Of a stretch of 64,000 nt of DNA, positions 36,752 to 47,342 are shown piece by piece (within the stretch, counting starts at the first letter, position 1; every line of letters begins with the position of its first letter). Both the position numbers and the translations under genes were made by a program. The stretch spans positions 124,001 through 188,000 of the forward strand of contig NZ_CALMYP010000015.1 of the NCBI RefSeq assembly GCF_937873615.1, given 5' to 3'. The notes under the pieces were generated by a model that saw nothing but the letters and a program-made list of their open reading frames with translations, did not search any database and was not told the origin of the DNA. This stretch comes from an uncultured Paracoccus sp. (GTDB lineage: Bacteria > Pseudomonadota > Alphaproteobacteria > Rhodobacterales > Rhodobacteraceae).

Positions 36752-38527
36752 ATGCACGCTTACCGCAGCCATACCTGCGCCGATCTGACCGCCGCCAATG
36801 CCGGCGAAACCATCCGCCTGTCGGGCTGGGTCCACCGGGTCCGCGACCATGGTGGCGTGCTGTTTGTCGATCTGCGCGATCATTACGGCATGACCCAGGT
36901 GCTGGCCGACAGCGACAGCCCGGCCTTTGCCGCCATGGAAAAGCTGCGCGCCGAGACCGTGATCCGTGTCGACGGACGGGTGAAGCCGCGCGACGCGAGC
37001 CTCGTGAACCCGAAACTGCCCACCGGCGAGATCGAGGTCTATGCGACCGAGATCGAGGTTCTCGGCCCCGCTGACGAGCTGCCCCTGCCGGTCTTCGGCG
37101 ATCAGGACTATCCCGAGGAAACGCGCCTGACCTATCGCTTCCTCGACCTGCGTCGCGAGTCGCTGCACGACAATATCATGCTGCGCTCCAAGGTCGTGCG
37201 GTCCTTGCGCAACCGCATGTGGGACGAGGGTTTCACCGAGTTCCAGACCCCGATCATCACCGCTTCCAGCCCCGAAGGGGCGCGCGACTTTCTGGTCCCC
37301 TCGCGCCTCCATCCCGGCAAGTTCTATGCGCTGCCGCAGGCGCCCCAGCAGTTCAAGCAGCTGATCATGGTCGCGGGCTTCGACCGCTATTTCCAGATCG
37401 CCCCCTGCTTCCGCGACGAGGACCCGCGTGCCGACCGCTCGCCCACCGATTTCTACCAGCTCGATATCGAGATGTCCTTTATCGAGCAGGAAGACGTGTT
37501 TGCCACCGTCCAGCCGGTCATCCAGGGCCTGTTCGAGGAGTTCGGCGGCGGCCGCCCGGTCGATGCCAACTGGCCGCGCATCCCCTATGCCGAGGCGCTG
37601 TTGAAATACGGCAGCGACAAGCCCGACCTGCGCAACCCGATCGAGATGCAGGTGGTCAGCGACCATTTCCGCGGCTCGGGCTTCGCCATCTTCGCCAAGC
37701 TGCTGGAACAGGACGGCACCGAAGTCCGCGCCATTCCCGCGCCCACCGGCGGCAGCCGCAAGTTTGCCGACCGCATGAACGCCTTCGCGCAGAAGGAAGG
37801 CCTGCCGGGCATGGGTTACATCTTCTGGCGCAAGGCCGATGACGGCTCGACCGAGGCCGCCGGCCCCATCGCCAAGAATATCGGCCCCGAACGGACCGAG
37901 GCGATCCGCCTGCAACTGGGTCTGGGCGAGGGCGACGCGGCCTTCTTCCTCGGCGGCAAGCCCGAGACCTTCGAGGCCGTCGCTGGCCGCGCCCGCAACG
38001 AGATCGGGCGCGAACTTGGCCTGACCGAGGAAAACCAGTTCAAATTCGCCTGGATCGTCGACTTCCCGATGTATGAGAAGACCGATGACGGCAAGATCGA
38101 CTTCTCGCATAACCCCTTCTCGATGCCGCAGGGCGGGATCGAGGCGCTGAACGGCGATCCGCTGAAGGTGCTGGGCTATCAATACGATCTGGCCTGCAAC
38201 GGCTATGAGCTGGTCTCGGGCGCGATCCGCAACCACAAGCCCGAGATCATGTTCAAGGCCTTCGAACTGGCGGGCTATCCGGCCTCCGAGGTGGAAAAGC
38301 GCTTCGGCGGCATGGTCAAGGCCTTCCGCTATGGCGCCCCGCCCCACGGCGGTTGCGCGGCGGGCATCGACCGCATCGTCATGCTGCTGGCGGATGAGCA
38401 GAATATCCGCGAGGTCATCATGTTCCCGATGAACCAGCGTGCCGAAGACCTGATGATGGGCGCCCCGTCCGAGCCGACCAACGAACAGCTTCGCGATCTG
38501 CGTCTGCGCGTGCTGCCGAAGGAATAA
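36752..38527 (+). CDS. aspS: Aspartyl-tRNA synthetase (non-discriminating type possible)
   Basis: 591 aa, the bacterial AspRS length. OB-fold N-terminus ([11 protein letters not shown], then [19 protein letters not shown]), class II motif 2 [20 protein letters not shown], bacterial GAD insertion, and motif 3 [21 protein letters not shown] lies before the ATG. A hairpin about 50 nt after the stop may end the transcript. Confidence 0.97.
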   Translation: MHAYRSHTCADLTAANAGETIRLSGWVHRVRDHGGVLFVDLRDHYGMTQVLADSDSPAFAAMEKLRAETVIRVDGRVKPRDASLVNPKLPTGEIEVYATEIEVLGPADELPLPVFGDQDYPEETRLTYRFLDLRRESLHDNIMLRSKVVRSLRNRMWDEGFTEFQTPIITASSPEGARDFLVPSRLHPGKFYALPQAPQQFKQLIMVAGFDRYFQIAPCFRDEDPRADRSPTDFYQLDIEMSFIEQEDVFATVQPVIQGLFEEFGGGRPVDANWPRIPYAEALLKYGSDKPDLRNPIEMQVVSDHFRGSGFAIFAKLLEQDGTEVRAIPAPTGGSRKFADRMNAFAQKEGLPGMGYIFWRKADDGSTEAAGPIAKNIGPERTEAIRLQLGLGEGDAAFFLGGKPETFEAVAGRARNEIGRELGLTEENQFKFAWIVDFPMYEKTDDGKIDFSHNPFSMPQGGIEALNGDPLKVLGYQYDLACNGYELVSGAIRNHKPEIMFKAFELAGYPASEVEKRFGGMVKAFRYGAPPHGGCAAGIDRIVMLLADEQNIREVIMFPMNQRAEDLMMGAPSEPTNEQLRDLRLRVLPKE

Positions 38528-38576
38528 GCCTCGCCGGTCGAAACCCGCGTTGCTATCGGGCCTCGCATCGCCCCAG

Positions 38577-38596
38577 CACGCCGCTGTTGCGGCGTG
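38577..38596 (+). terminator. Hairpin after aspS (weak terminator candidate)
   Basis: Perfect 8-bp stem CACGCCGC / GCGGCGTG with a TGTT loop, starting 50 nt after the aspS stop. Only TTGCG follows, no real T-tract, so termination is uncertain. Confidence 0.45.
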
Positions 38597-38829
38597 TTGC
38601 GTCCCGCGAGAGCGGAATGGTTGTGTTGGCTGGACGTGACGTTTTGCCTTCCCCTGCCGCAGGGCCGGGCGCACAACATCACTCTGGATGGCGGCATCTG
38701 CGCCGCGGGCGGTAATGGCGCCGTTGACAGGCACCGTGGCATTTGCGCGTGTCATTGGCACCGTAGTGCGGTCTTCAAATGTGCAGCATAGGCGTTTGGG
38801 GTAAGGGGCGACTACATCTAGGTTCTGAC
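38597..38829. other. Gene-free stretch between aspS and the IS remnants
   Basis: No open frame with family similarity, no tRNA-like fold and no further hairpin stood out. It marks the boundary between the housekeeping block and the accessory adhesin locus. Confidence 0.5.
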
Positions 38830-38887
38830 CTATGCACAAACCTAAACGTTTTACAGTCAAACGACTGAATATTGATTATATTGAGGC

Positions 38888-39088
38888 ATGACCTACACGA
38901 CTTCGTTCCGTTGTCATGTCCTTGCGGTCAAAGAGCGTGAGGGGCTGACATTTGCCGAAGCTTCTGAGCGGTTTTCCGTCGGCATAGCCAGCCTTGTGCA
39001 CTGGAGCGGGAAACTTAAGCCCAAGGTTTACCGCCACCGGCGGGGACTGAAGATCGACCTTGAGAAACTGGCGCAGGATGTTCGCGAC
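38888..39088 (+). pseudogene. IS630-family transposase, N-terminal fragment
   Basis: The first 67 codons match the helix-turn-helix start of IS630-type transposases: FRCHVLAVKEREGLTFAEA, ASLVHWS and IDLEKLAQDVRD. After VRD the frame continues to 39217 but the residues are antisense read of another IS. The DDE catalytic domain (~250 aa) is missing. Confidence 0.78.
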
Positions 39089-39240
39089 CAAGGCTGCAGG
39101 CGGCCGCCCCTGCCGGTCGGCGCAGCCACCCAGATCACCTCCGGCTCGAACCAAATGGTCAGCGCGCCTCGACGGTTGAGCGATTCATCGCAGGTCTGCC
39201 GGTTTCTGGTCCTGTAGGACGGGTGCGTCGGTATGATCAT
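39085..39240 (-). pseudogene. IS5-family transposase, N-terminal fragment
   Basis: About 52 codons: YRTRNRQTCDESLNRRGALT, then IWFEPEVIWVAAPTGRGGR, the N-terminal block of IS5-type transposases. The frame after PWS is IS630 sequence read backwards. No DDE domain remains. Confidence 0.75.
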
Positions 39241-39259
39241 CCCTCGCTGTTACCACTCT

Positions 39260-39278
39260 GGATTCACAAGATGAATCC
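39260..39278 (-). terminator. Hairpin just after the adhesin gene stop
   Basis: Perfect 7-bp stem GGATTCA / TGAATCC with a 5-nt loop, one base after the stop of the exoprotein gene (minus strand). No T-tract, so it may be a transcript-end stabiliser rather than a classical terminator. Confidence 0.4.
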
Positions 39279-39279
39279 T

Positions 39280-42200
39280 TCACGGGATATGTGCAACAGA
39301 ACCCTGAGTCATCTCCAACTGGATCTCTTTTCCGTCGGCGCTAATGATGATTTCGACGGGAAACGCGTCTGGCGGCACCTGTTTCAGTTCGAATGCTCCG
39401 CGTGCGGGATCGAATTTCAGCCATTCGGGCAACGGACCACCATTGACAAGACCTATTGTAAGGGCTTTCGCCTGCGCAACATGCCCGGTCAATTCCTCTG
39501 GCAGCGTGAAGCTGAATTCCGAGTTGTCCTTGAGAAGTTCCGAGGAAAACGCCACCCTCAGCTTGGATATCCGCCCTTGACCGAGGCCAGTAACAAGTTC
39601 GATCCGAATGGCGTCGGACGGCGCCGCACCTTTTACATCCGCTGCTGAGCCGGTCGGCATGACGCCGTTCACAGCGATTTTTTGGGGCATTGTACGGCTG
39701 ATCAGCAACTCTGCGAAGCCGTGTGTGGTGTCTTGCCCAGCCGCGACCTCGCGCTTGATCTTATCGGACGCTATGCCGTCGGTGTGACCCATAATCGATA
39801 CGGAACCGCCGTCGATAGACAGGCTGCCGCCAATCTCATTGTCGGGCCGCATCAGATCGACCACGCCATTGGCGCTGATAAAGCTGGGCCCCGTCGCGAC
39901 GGTCAGGCTGCCACCGGTCTGGAGAATATCGCCGCCCCTGCTCCATAGTTTCACCCGGTCGGCAGAGACCGCTCCCGCCAGTTCGAGGGAACCGCCGGCG
40001 GTTGCGCCAAGCGCACCTGAGGCATGAACGCGCCCGAGGGTAAGCTGGTTGATGTCGGACAGTGTAATATTGGCGCCCGAGGCCTGGACCATGCCACCGA
40101 AATCATTACCAGTCGCGCCAAGCGTGATATCCGCTGGCCCGGTGCCCCTCATTGCAGCCAGCGTCGTACTGCCGTCGATCTTGATCGTGCTACCGCCAGA
40201 TTGCTGGATAGGGCCATCGGTGCTGGAGACGGAAAGGTCGCCTTCTACGCTCAAGTTGCCAAGAACCGTGCCGCCGATACTGTCGGTAATCTCAGCATTC
40301 CCGGACACGGATACCGAGCCGCCCCTTGACTGGCTGAAGCCATCGGTCACCACGAAACTTGCCCCGCGATCGGTGGTGAAGCGGCCGTCCGACTGATCGA
40401 AATATCCGATGATGACATCGCCGGATGACATGGTGGTGCCGCCCATCTGAGAAAAGCCGGTCAGCGCAATGCCGCCTGTGCCGACATTCAGAGCCCCATC
40501 AATTTGGGTTAAGGATCCTTTGCTGCCAATTGAATCGACATTGACTGGACCCGCTTGGGCGGGGGCCACCACATTGCCGCCGAAGGTCACATTGACCCCC
40601 TCCGGGATGATCACATTGGCGACATTCGACAGGTCCGGGACCGCCCCGCCTGCCCAGTTCGCCGGATCGAACCAATCGCCAGAGGGGCCGCCGATCCAGC
40701 GCACTTCATTGAGACGGTCGATGCTGGCGGTCGTGCCAGCTGTTTCGTTGCGCAAGGCATAGTTGCCTGCGTCTGCGCCGGTCAACGAGATGCCGCTGAT
40801 GGTGACACTCTTTTCGCTCCCGACATTCTTGTCGGCGAACAGCGCCGCAGCCTGCGAAAACCCGATGAGATCGCCAGCGACGATATCCGATGACTGGCCG
40901 GAGACGATCGCATTGCGGTTGCCGTCATAGATCTTGTCTTCGGCCTGGTAGTTTACCGTCAGTTCCTTTCGGGTGATGGTGCCATCTGTCCCGCTGAAGC
41001 TGTTCGCCCCGCTCAGATAGTAGTTCTGCGCATCGGTGCCACCAAGGGTAAGGCCCGAAATCGTATAGCTCTTGTTCATGCCGGCGTAGCGGTCCGAATA
41101 CGAACCGATTCCATTGGTCACGACCTTATCGCCACTTTCCAGCCCGGCCAGCTGCAGTTTGACTGCCGTCATGTCAGCGTTGCCGTCATAGACCTTGGAC
41201 ACGCCGCTCGAGGTGCTCGCTGTTACGGCTTTTGCGCTGACCTGATGGGCGCCAATAACGGTAATCACGTCGCTAAAGTTGACGCTATTTTCCGTTACTG
41301 TACCCGTCGTGGCAAGTTGGTAGGCACCTGCGGCCAGCTTGCCAGAACTCGAATAGGTGCCGCCTGACGGCGCCAGCCGAAAATCTGCCTGTCCGCCGGC
41401 ACCGTCATGGACCACGACGCGGCCATTTGGGTCGACCGTTACGCTGGACCCCGCGATGCTGCCATCATCGAGGCGAACGATCCCAACCCCGTCATAATAT
41501 TCGACGCTTGCAGGTTGATAGGCCGCCGTTGTGGCATAGACAGTATCGAGATTGGTGACACGTATCAGGAGGCGATCGGAAGGCAGGATCGTGTAATCGC
41601 CGCGCTCATAGGCGAAGCTGTAGTTATCGGCCGATCCGTCCTGGGCGGTCAACTGATCGGTGTAAGTGCCGGCGATGCTGTTTCTACCGCTGGTATTCCC
41701 GTCGGGGCCGCGTGTGCTGCGCGTCACGCTTGGCGCCACAAATCCAGCGGCAGTGGCCACCGACTCGCCATTGACGAAGCCGCTGTAGCTGACGCCAGCA
41801 TATCCGGCAGCGTCCCCCTGAACGACGAATTTCGCATCGTTATTCGCGTAAACCTTCAGCAGCGCAGGGGTGATCGTCGCAGCGATTGATTGGCTGGGCG
41901 CATCCAGAACATAATCTGTGGCTTGCGAGCCATTGCTACCAGTGATCTTCTCGACCGACAGTCCTGATACGGTAAGCTCATGGGCCGTGACGACATTGGC
42001 GCTGTTATAAGCGCGACCGGTATCGCTCAGGTTGGCGGTCGTGTCGCCCGACACCAGTCCTGCAATATGGTAAGTCGGCACGAAATCTGCGCCGGCATTT
42101 GTGGTGCCGTCATAGACCTTGGTGACGCCGGGATTGGTCAGGCTGACGGCCAGAGTCCTGGCGCTTATCGTCACGGCTGCATTGGCCGAATTGAGGCTCG

Positions 42201-45200
42201 GCAGTCGGTAGTTGGATGCCAGCCCGCCATTCGACCCATTGGCAAGCGTCATGCTGCCGATGTACTTGCCCGCGGTTGCGACATGGGCGTTGCTGGCGGT
42301 CGCGCTGTAGGTGAGGGTTTCCGAACCGACCAGGTTTCCGATGCTGACCTTGCCCGCTAGCGACGTCGTGCCGTCATATGTCTTGGATGCGGATAGAGTC
42401 AGCTGGCGCTGTGTGATTCGCGAGGTGGTATCTGCGGCGTGGGGAGTCAGGGAATAGTTCGAGGCGTCGCCTCCCGTCAGACTTGGGCCGCTGAAAGTAA
42501 CGCGATTGGCTGTGGTCACATCCTTGCTGTTGAAGGTGCCAATTGCCTGGCCGGTCAGGTTGACACTGTCGCCGGAAACCGGCTTGCCGTCATTGGCGCT
42601 GCCTGGCGCCGTAGCCGCTTGAAGTGCGGCTGTGCCCAGAACAGTTGCGGTGGCCGTGCCGTCATAGACCTTGCCCTGTCCGGACAGCCCGCTGATCGTC
42701 AGGGCCTTCCGTCCCACGGACAGTGTTCCGTTGGTAATACTTCCCAGCGTGTAGCCCAGGCCTTCGAAGTCGCCGGTTGAAACGCTGTAAGACCCGACCC
42801 TGAGCAAGGCTGCGCCGGAGAGTTGCGGCGACAGGATCTCGAACAGGTCGTCGCCGTTCATCGGGCCAGAGCCGCCGCTCATCGTGAAGACTGGTGTGGC
42901 GTCGCCATAGGTTACAGTTTTGTCGTCAATGGTGCCCGACAGCATCACCGCCTCGCGATAGATCGCGCCCGGCTCTCCCGCAGGGAGAGCGGTCGTATAG
43001 TTCGTCGCCGTCTCGTCCGAATTGTAGCGGAAGCGCCTGCTACCTGATCCGATCAGTCCTGTCAGCCCGGTGCTGCCGGTCACGCTGCCCGACAGGAGCC
43101 GGACGCTGCCCCCGCCACCTGCAGTCACCGTCGCGCCATCCGCGACCGTGATGTTCCCGCCCGTTGCGGTGCCTGCGGCCGCAGCTCTGCCCGCATTGAG
43201 CAGAACGGCATTGGCGGTCGTGCTTGTCGTGGTCACGCTTTGGGCAATGTTCAGGTTGCCGGAGAGCGTCTCGATCTTGACATCGCCCGAGGCGGAAATT
43301 CCCCTCGTCGCTCCGGCAGAGTCGATATCGAGCGCGCCGGAATTGACGAAGGCAAGGCGTCCCACGCGAACCGACGGGGTGCCGGCTGCAATGGTCCCGA
43401 TGGCGTTGCCAGCATGGGTCAATGTAAATGCGCCGGTGCCGTTCAGGGAAAGCCCGCTTGCGGTCAGCGCCGCAGTTTGCGTCACTGTTCCGTCCGAGGT
43501 CACAGAAATGGTGTCGCCAGTTGCAGTTACCGCATTGTTGAGGGCGATATTGCCGCCATGGATCGAGATCGGCCCGGTCAGCGTCGCGCTATCGGTGAAA
43601 GTGACGTTGCTGCTATTGTCGATGGTGACGCCTGACATGCCGTCATAACGACCGATTGTCAGCCCGGTCAGCTGGCCGAAATTCGCAACCCCCAGCCAAT
43701 TGAGTTGCGGCCCTTCGAAATTCGTCAAGGTATCATTATTGTTGTGATTCCAGTCGAAGGTTCCGGCGAAGGCACCGTCATCCGGCGCGATGGTCAGGTG
43801 CCCGGTGCTGTCCACGACCAGAAGATTGCTGCCGGCGCCGGCGATCCGGTCGGTGATGAGCGTGACGTTGCCGCTGCCGGTCCTGATCGTGCTGCCATCG
43901 GTATCCGTTGAGATCCCGTAAGCACCATTATAGCCGTTTCCGGCCCAGACCAACACATCGCCGCCGTCGGTGGTGATATCGCCGTAAAGGTCAACTGCAT
44001 TGTTGTTGAACCCGGTGGTGCCAATCGAGGGTCCGTTGCCGACCGTCAATCCGTTCCAGATCGAGCTACCAGCCGCAGTGTCCGAACCACCGATCCAGAC
44101 ATGACCGCCTCCGGTTGCGACCGTGCCCAGCAGCGAGACACCGCCATCGTCGTCGTCACCGTCGAAATCCGACCACAGCACGGTGTTCAGCGTCCCGCCA
44201 TTCGTCGTCGATATGCCCCCTTCGAGAAAGATCCGGGCATTGCCTTTCATTGTCAGCGTTCCTGCACCACCGCTTTTTACGATTCTCTTGCCGGACCTCA
44301 GGTGGAATTTCTGATTGCCGCCACTGGTGCTGCGCAGCAGAATGTCGCCGTCGCCGAACGATGTCAGGTTGCCGTTGATATCGATTGCGCCGCCATAGAC
44401 ATTGAATGTCCCCGGCAGCGACAGGTTTCCTGTCAGGGCCATATTGGCATTGTTGCCTTCCTTGCCGAGCGTGAGACCACCCATATTGGCAATATCGTTC
44501 AAGACCAGCCCGCTTACTGAACTCGTCCCGACAAGATTGCCGCCCGCCATTGTGCCGCCGAACGTGAATGTGGCCGGATAGCTGGCGTTGAACGGCTCGA
44601 TGGTCAGGTGTCCCGTCGTATTGACCGTTAGCGTGTCGGGACTGTTCGGACGCGTGAAGGTGTCGGTCCTTATTGTCACATCACCGGTGCCCTGCGTCGT
44701 GATCCTGGACGTCCCCTCGATGTCAAGCTCGGACGAGGCGGCACTGATCATGACATCGCCGCCGCTTGTGATTTCGGTATTCTCGATGGTGTAGGACCAG
44801 TTGTAATCTGATTGTTCCAAAGCGTCGATCGTCAGGTCGCTCGCCGCCGACAGGGTCACGTCTTTGGTCAGGAGCGCGCGGTTTGCCCCGACGCTGTGAC
44901 TGGAGACGATGTCCAGCGTGCCGCCTGAACTTATGCTGGTATTCTTGGCGGTTCCCGTGATTTCGACCAGGTAAAGCGAGTTGACATTGCCGGCGGGCTT
45001 CGTGCCGGTGATCGTGATATTTCCAGAGCCGGCGGTGGATATTTGCGTGCCCGGGTTGACCGCAACGGCGCGAGAGGCTGAACCGACCGCAATATTGTTC
45101 CCCTTCAACGTTCCCTGGATGCTGATATCGCCATCGGTCGTGGACAGCGTCGCGCCATTGATCCGAACGCCATATACAGTGTCCTCTGCTCCGTTGGTTT

Positions 45201-47211
45201 TGTACGTTGTCCCGGCAAGCGCGATATGCCCCACCCCCGTCTTGATCGTGGTGTTCGGCCCGAGATATAGGGCTGCGCCGCCCCCATATGAGGCGTGATC
45301 CGAAACGGTGAAGTCACCACCATTTGTGATTGCGGTTAAGCCGGACAAGTCGACGACGGCACCTTGGCCCACGCTTTGCGTCTGCATCGATATGTTGAAG
45401 TTCAGCGGTGCGCCGGTTGATTCGACCTTTGAACCAGTGCTGAAGCTGATGTTGGACCAGCCAAGCCCTTTGCTGTTCATGTTCAGAGAAACCTCTGACG
45501 GCGGCCGGACACTGACCTTGGCACCCGCGCTCCATGTCAGGGTCTGGTCGGCGGTCAACGTGACACTGGTCCCGGAGTTCAACAACCGCGCGATTTCGCC
45601 CGAGGTGACGGTAGCCCCCGCAACGCCATCACCCGTCGTGGCGTCATTGGTCACGGTGATATTCGTCGGGTCGAACAGCCATTCACCCGCCTTGCCTGCG
45701 GGTGCTGCAGCCGACCCGCTGGCGCCGGTGGTGAACAGACGGTGTCCCGAGGTCTCGATGGCGCCGCCATCGCCGCCTGCCATGCCGCCGCGGGCGGTAA
45801 TATGGCCCCCGACGCGCGTCACCGACGCGTCATTGCCTGTATCCGACCAAAGCACAACGCGACCGCCGTCGCCGCGCAGGATCGCAGAGGCGTCAATGCG
45901 CGCGCCCTTGGACATTGTCACGCTTCTTGCTTCGCGCATCGCATCGGAACCTGCAAAGATCAGGCGTTCCGGATTTGCGCCGCCTTGCCAGTCACCTCCG
46001 ATCACGACGTCGCCGCCGCCGACGAGTCCAGCGGCGCTCAATCGCGCCGAAGGGGTCAGCGTGATGTGATCGCCCTCAACAGCGATGGTGCCCCCTTGGT
46101 GCCCGCTTGCATCGAAGCTGCCGTCAAGTATCGCGGCGCCGGAATCGATATGGATCTGTGCCTGTTCTGGGCGAGCCACGGGCTGGGCAGAACTGTCAAG
46201 CGTGATCCGTTCTGGCAATGCGGTCGAGGCCCGCAGACGACTGTTTGCCGTGGTTCGCACCTTGCCACCGCCGAGGAAGATGCGCCCACTCGACCGGCTG
46301 ATGCCTGTTGCATTCACCGTCCCCGAGTTGCGCACGACACCAGAGCGAATCGCGTTGGCCGCACCCGCCGTCATGATGACCTGCCCGCCCGGGGCTTCGA
46401 TCAGGTGGCCATTTTCGACGAGTGCTTCGATCTGACCAGCCTCGACCCTCACATTCATATGTCCGGCGCCTTCGTCGAATTCCAACTCGACAGTCTCGCC
46501 CGCAGCCAGGGCCACCGTACCTTTGCGCGCGACGATGACGCCTGTGTTGCGGACTTCCGGTGCCATCAGGGCGATATAGCCCTGATCGTTCGACGTCAGC
46601 CGACCCTCGTTCACAACGCCGCCCGTGGCGCCATCGCGCGTGAAGCGCGCGCCGCCGGACATGAAGCTCTGATCGGAAATGGCATGCGTGGTGGCCACCA
46701 GCCCACCCACATCGACGCGCGCATCCTTGCCGAAATAGACACCGCGCTTGTTGGATATCCAGACCTGTCCATTTGCCGTCAACTGGCCATTGATCTGAGA
46801 GGCGCTGACGCCTTGGACCCGGTTCAGTGCGATGCTGCTGGCCGAGGGCTGCCGGAAGTCGACGCTGGCATCGCGGCCGATATCGAAACTGCCCCAGTTG
46901 ATCACAGCGCGATTGCTGTGCTGATCGACCACCAGCGTTCCTGGGCCGGTCTTGCCGATCTGCGCCTTGCCGGCGGCCACATGACCGTTCTGCGGCAAAG
47001 CAAGGCGCGCCGGTTCAGCATGAACCTGTCCAGTCAGTCCGGCCTCCAGCATTGCGGCGACCAGCAGCGCCATTGCTGCCTTGCAGGCTGCGTTCAGATG
47101 CCGCCTTTGCCGAGGGCCGGATCGGCGGGAACCTGTGCGGACCAACTCAGGCACCACGATCATGCAGCTCTGCGTCATGCTCCAGATCACACGAAAATAC
47201 TTGTTCATCAT
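39280..47211 (-). CDS. Two-partner secretion exoprotein (TpsA; filamentous hemagglutinin-like adhesin) with YDG/MBG repeats
   Basis: 2643 aa from the double ATG at 47211/47208. Residues 1-26 resemble an ESPR extended signal (MMNKYFRVIWSMTQSC, then VPELVR), followed by a hydrophobic signal cut near residue 65 (GQVHA-EP). The TPS domain (about 66-310) has VINWGSFDIGRDASVDF, ALNRVQGVSAS, and NKRGVYFG in place of the classic NPNGI. Beta-helix-like Gly/Thr/Asn-rich sequence fills 310-1430. Then come MBG-like modules (near 1430 and 1793) and five YDG repeats. A WIGGPSGDWFDPANW segment lies near 2177 and a putative-Ig-like end (PLPEWLKFDPARGAF) near 2600. No VENN motif, toxin tail or immunity gene was seen. 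It should be exported by the TpsB encoded just upstream. Confidence 0.92.
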   Translation of the reverse strand: MMNKYFRVIWSMTQSCMIVVPELVRTGSRRSGPRQRRHLNAACKAAMALLVAAMLEAGLTGQVHAEPARLALPQNGHVAAGKAQIGKTGPGTLVVDQHSNRAVINWGSFDIGRDASVDFRQPSASSIALNRVQGVSASQINGQLTANGQVWISNKRGVYFGKDARVDVGGLVATTHAISDQSFMSGGARFTRDGATGGVVNEGRLTSNDQGYIALMAPEVRNTGVIVARKGTVALAAGETVELEFDEGAGHMNVRVEAGQIEALVENGHLIEAPGGQVIMTAGAANAIRSGVVRNSGTVNATGISRSSGRIFLGGGKVRTTANSRLRASTALPERITLDSSAQPVARPEQAQIHIDSGAAILDGSFDASGHQGGTIAVEGDHITLTPSARLSAAGLVGGGDVVIGGDWQGGANPERLIFAGSDAMREARSVTMSKGARIDASAILRGDGGRVVLWSDTGNDASVTRVGGHITARGGMAGGDGGAIETSGHRLFTTGASGSAAAPAGKAGEWLFDPTNITVTNDATTGDGVAGATVTSGEIARLLNSGTSVTLTADQTLTWSAGAKVSVRPPSEVSLNMNSKGLGWSNISFSTGSKVESTGAPLNFNISMQTQSVGQGAVVDLSGLTAITNGGDFTVSDHASYGGGAALYLGPNTTIKTGVGHIALAGTTYKTNGAEDTVYGVRINGATLSTTDGDISIQGTLKGNNIAVGSASRAVAVNPGTQISTAGSGNITITGTKPAGNVNSLYLVEITGTAKNTSISSGGTLDIVSSHSVGANRALLTKDVTLSAASDLTIDALEQSDYNWSYTIENTEITSGGDVMISAASSELDIEGTSRITTQGTGDVTIRTDTFTRPNSPDTLTVNTTGHLTIEPFNASYPATFTFGGTMAGGNLVGTSSVSGLVLNDIANMGGLTLGKEGNNANMALTGNLSLPGTFNVYGGAIDINGNLTSFGDGDILLRSTSGGNQKFHLRSGKRIVKSGGAGTLTMKGNARIFLEGGISTTNGGTLNTVLWSDFDGDDDDGGVSLLGTVATGGGHVWIGGSDTAAGSSIWNGLTVGNGPSIGTTGFNNNAVDLYGDITTDGGDVLVWAGNGYNGAYGISTDTDGSTIRTGSGNVTLITDRIAGAGSNLLVVDSTGHLTIAPDDGAFAGTFDWNHNNNDTLTNFEGPQLNWLGVANFGQLTGLTIGRYDGMSGVTIDNSSNVTFTDSATLTGPISIHGGNIALNNAVTATGDTISVTSDGTVTQTAALTASGLSLNGTGAFTLTHAGNAIGTIAAGTPSVRVGRLAFVNSGALDIDSAGATRGISASGDVKIETLSGNLNIAQSVTTTSTTANAVLLNAGRAAAAGTATGGNITVADGATVTAGGGGSVRLLSGSVTGSTGLTGLIGSGSRRFRYNSDETATNYTTALPAGEPGAIYREAVMLSGTIDDKTVTYGDATPVFTMSGGSGPMNGDDLFEILSPQLSGAALLRVGSYSVSTGDFEGLGYTLGSITNGTLSVGRKALTISGLSGQGKVYDGTATATVLGTAALQAATAPGSANDGKPVSGDSVNLTGQAIGTFNSKDVTTANRVTFSGPSLTGGDASNYSLTPHAADTTSRITQRQLTLSASKTYDGTTSLAGKVSIGNLVGSETLTYSATASNAHVATAGKYIGSMTLANGSNGGLASNYRLPSLNSANAAVTISARTLAVSLTNPGVTKVYDGTTNAGADFVPTYHIAGLVSGDTTANLSDTGRAYNSANVVTAHELTVSGLSVEKITGSNGSQATDYVLDAPSQSIAATITPALLKVYANNDAKFVVQGDAAGYAGVSYSGFVNGESVATAAGFVAPSVTRSTRGPDGNTSGRNSIAGTYTDQLTAQDGSADNYSFAYERGDYTILPSDRLLIRVTNLDTVYATTAAYQPASVEYYDGVGIVRLDDGSIAGSSVTVDPNGRVVVHDGAGGQADFRLAPSGGTYSSSGKLAAGAYQLATTGTVTENSVNFSDVITVIGAHQVSAKAVTASTSSGVSKVYDGNADMTAVKLQLAGLESGDKVVTNGIGSYSDRYAGMNKSYTISGLTLGGTDAQNYYLSGANSFSGTDGTITRKELTVNYQAEDKIYDGNRNAIVSGQSSDIVAGDLIGFSQAAALFADKNVGSEKSVTISGISLTGADAGNYALRNETAGTTASIDRLNEVRWIGGPSGDWFDPANWAGGAVPDLSNVANVIIPEGVNVTFGGNVVAPAQAGPVNVDSIGSKGSLTQIDGALNVGTGGIALTGFSQMGGTTMSSGDVIIGYFDQSDGRFTTDRGASFVVTDGFSQSRGGSVSVSGNAEITDSIGGTVLGNLSVEGDLSVSSTDGPIQQSGGSTIKIDGSTTLAAMRGTGPADITLGATGNDFGGMVQASGANITLSDINQLTLGRVHASGALGATAGGSLELAGAVSADRVKLWSRGGDILQTGGSLTVATGPSFISANGVVDLMRPDNEIGGSLSIDGGSVSIMGHTDGIASDKIKREVAAGQDTTHGFAELLISRTMPQKIAVNGVMPTGSAADVKGAAPSDAIRIELVTGLGQGRISKLRVAFSSELLKDNSEFSFTLPEELTGHVAQAKALTIGLVNGGPLPEWLKFDPARGAFELKQVPPDAFPVEIIISADGKEIQLEMTQGSVAHIP
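40600..42930 (-). repeat. Five YDG-type domain repeats with MBG-like modules in the exoprotein gene
   Basis: Each YDG unit opens with [KI]-[VTI]-YDG: KVYDGTATATV (codons near 42660), KTYDGTTSLAG (42370), KVYDGTTNAGADF (42110), KVYDGNADMTAV (41190) and KIYDGNRNAIV (40925). Each is followed by 60-75 residues ending in a NY[RYA]L-like strand. On the plus strand a gccgtcata-gacctt-like 15-mer recurs at each. MBG-like modules (TVTYGDATPVF; KVYANNDAKFVVQGD) lie before and between them. Confidence 0.85.
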
Positions 47212-47342
47212 CGTCGCCTTGGTTGATTGCGTCTCTACTTGGCTCTCGGTCGGGGCGGTGGTTGCAGCATGGGGTTGATGGCGGTGACGCATTGGGAAGC
47301 CAGGATCAGGCGGGAAGCGCGATGCAGGCTCATTGTCAGCCA

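Larger units (their letters stand above)
38830..39256. mobile_element. Composite of two truncated insertion sequences, head-on
   Basis: Left part (about 38830-39088): IS630-type left end with the AT-rich leader and the start of a plus-strand transposase. Right part (about 39086-39256): start of a minus-strand IS5-family transposase and its leader. The two 5' fragments meet within a few bases near 39086, and neither catalytic core nor outer end is left. Element limits are approximate because the terminal repeats are not both present. Confidence 0.75.

Noticed and set aside
36662-38860. 732-aa open frame antisense to aspS
   Set aside because: It mirrors the high-GC codon pattern of aspS, has no family similarity and no ribosome site.
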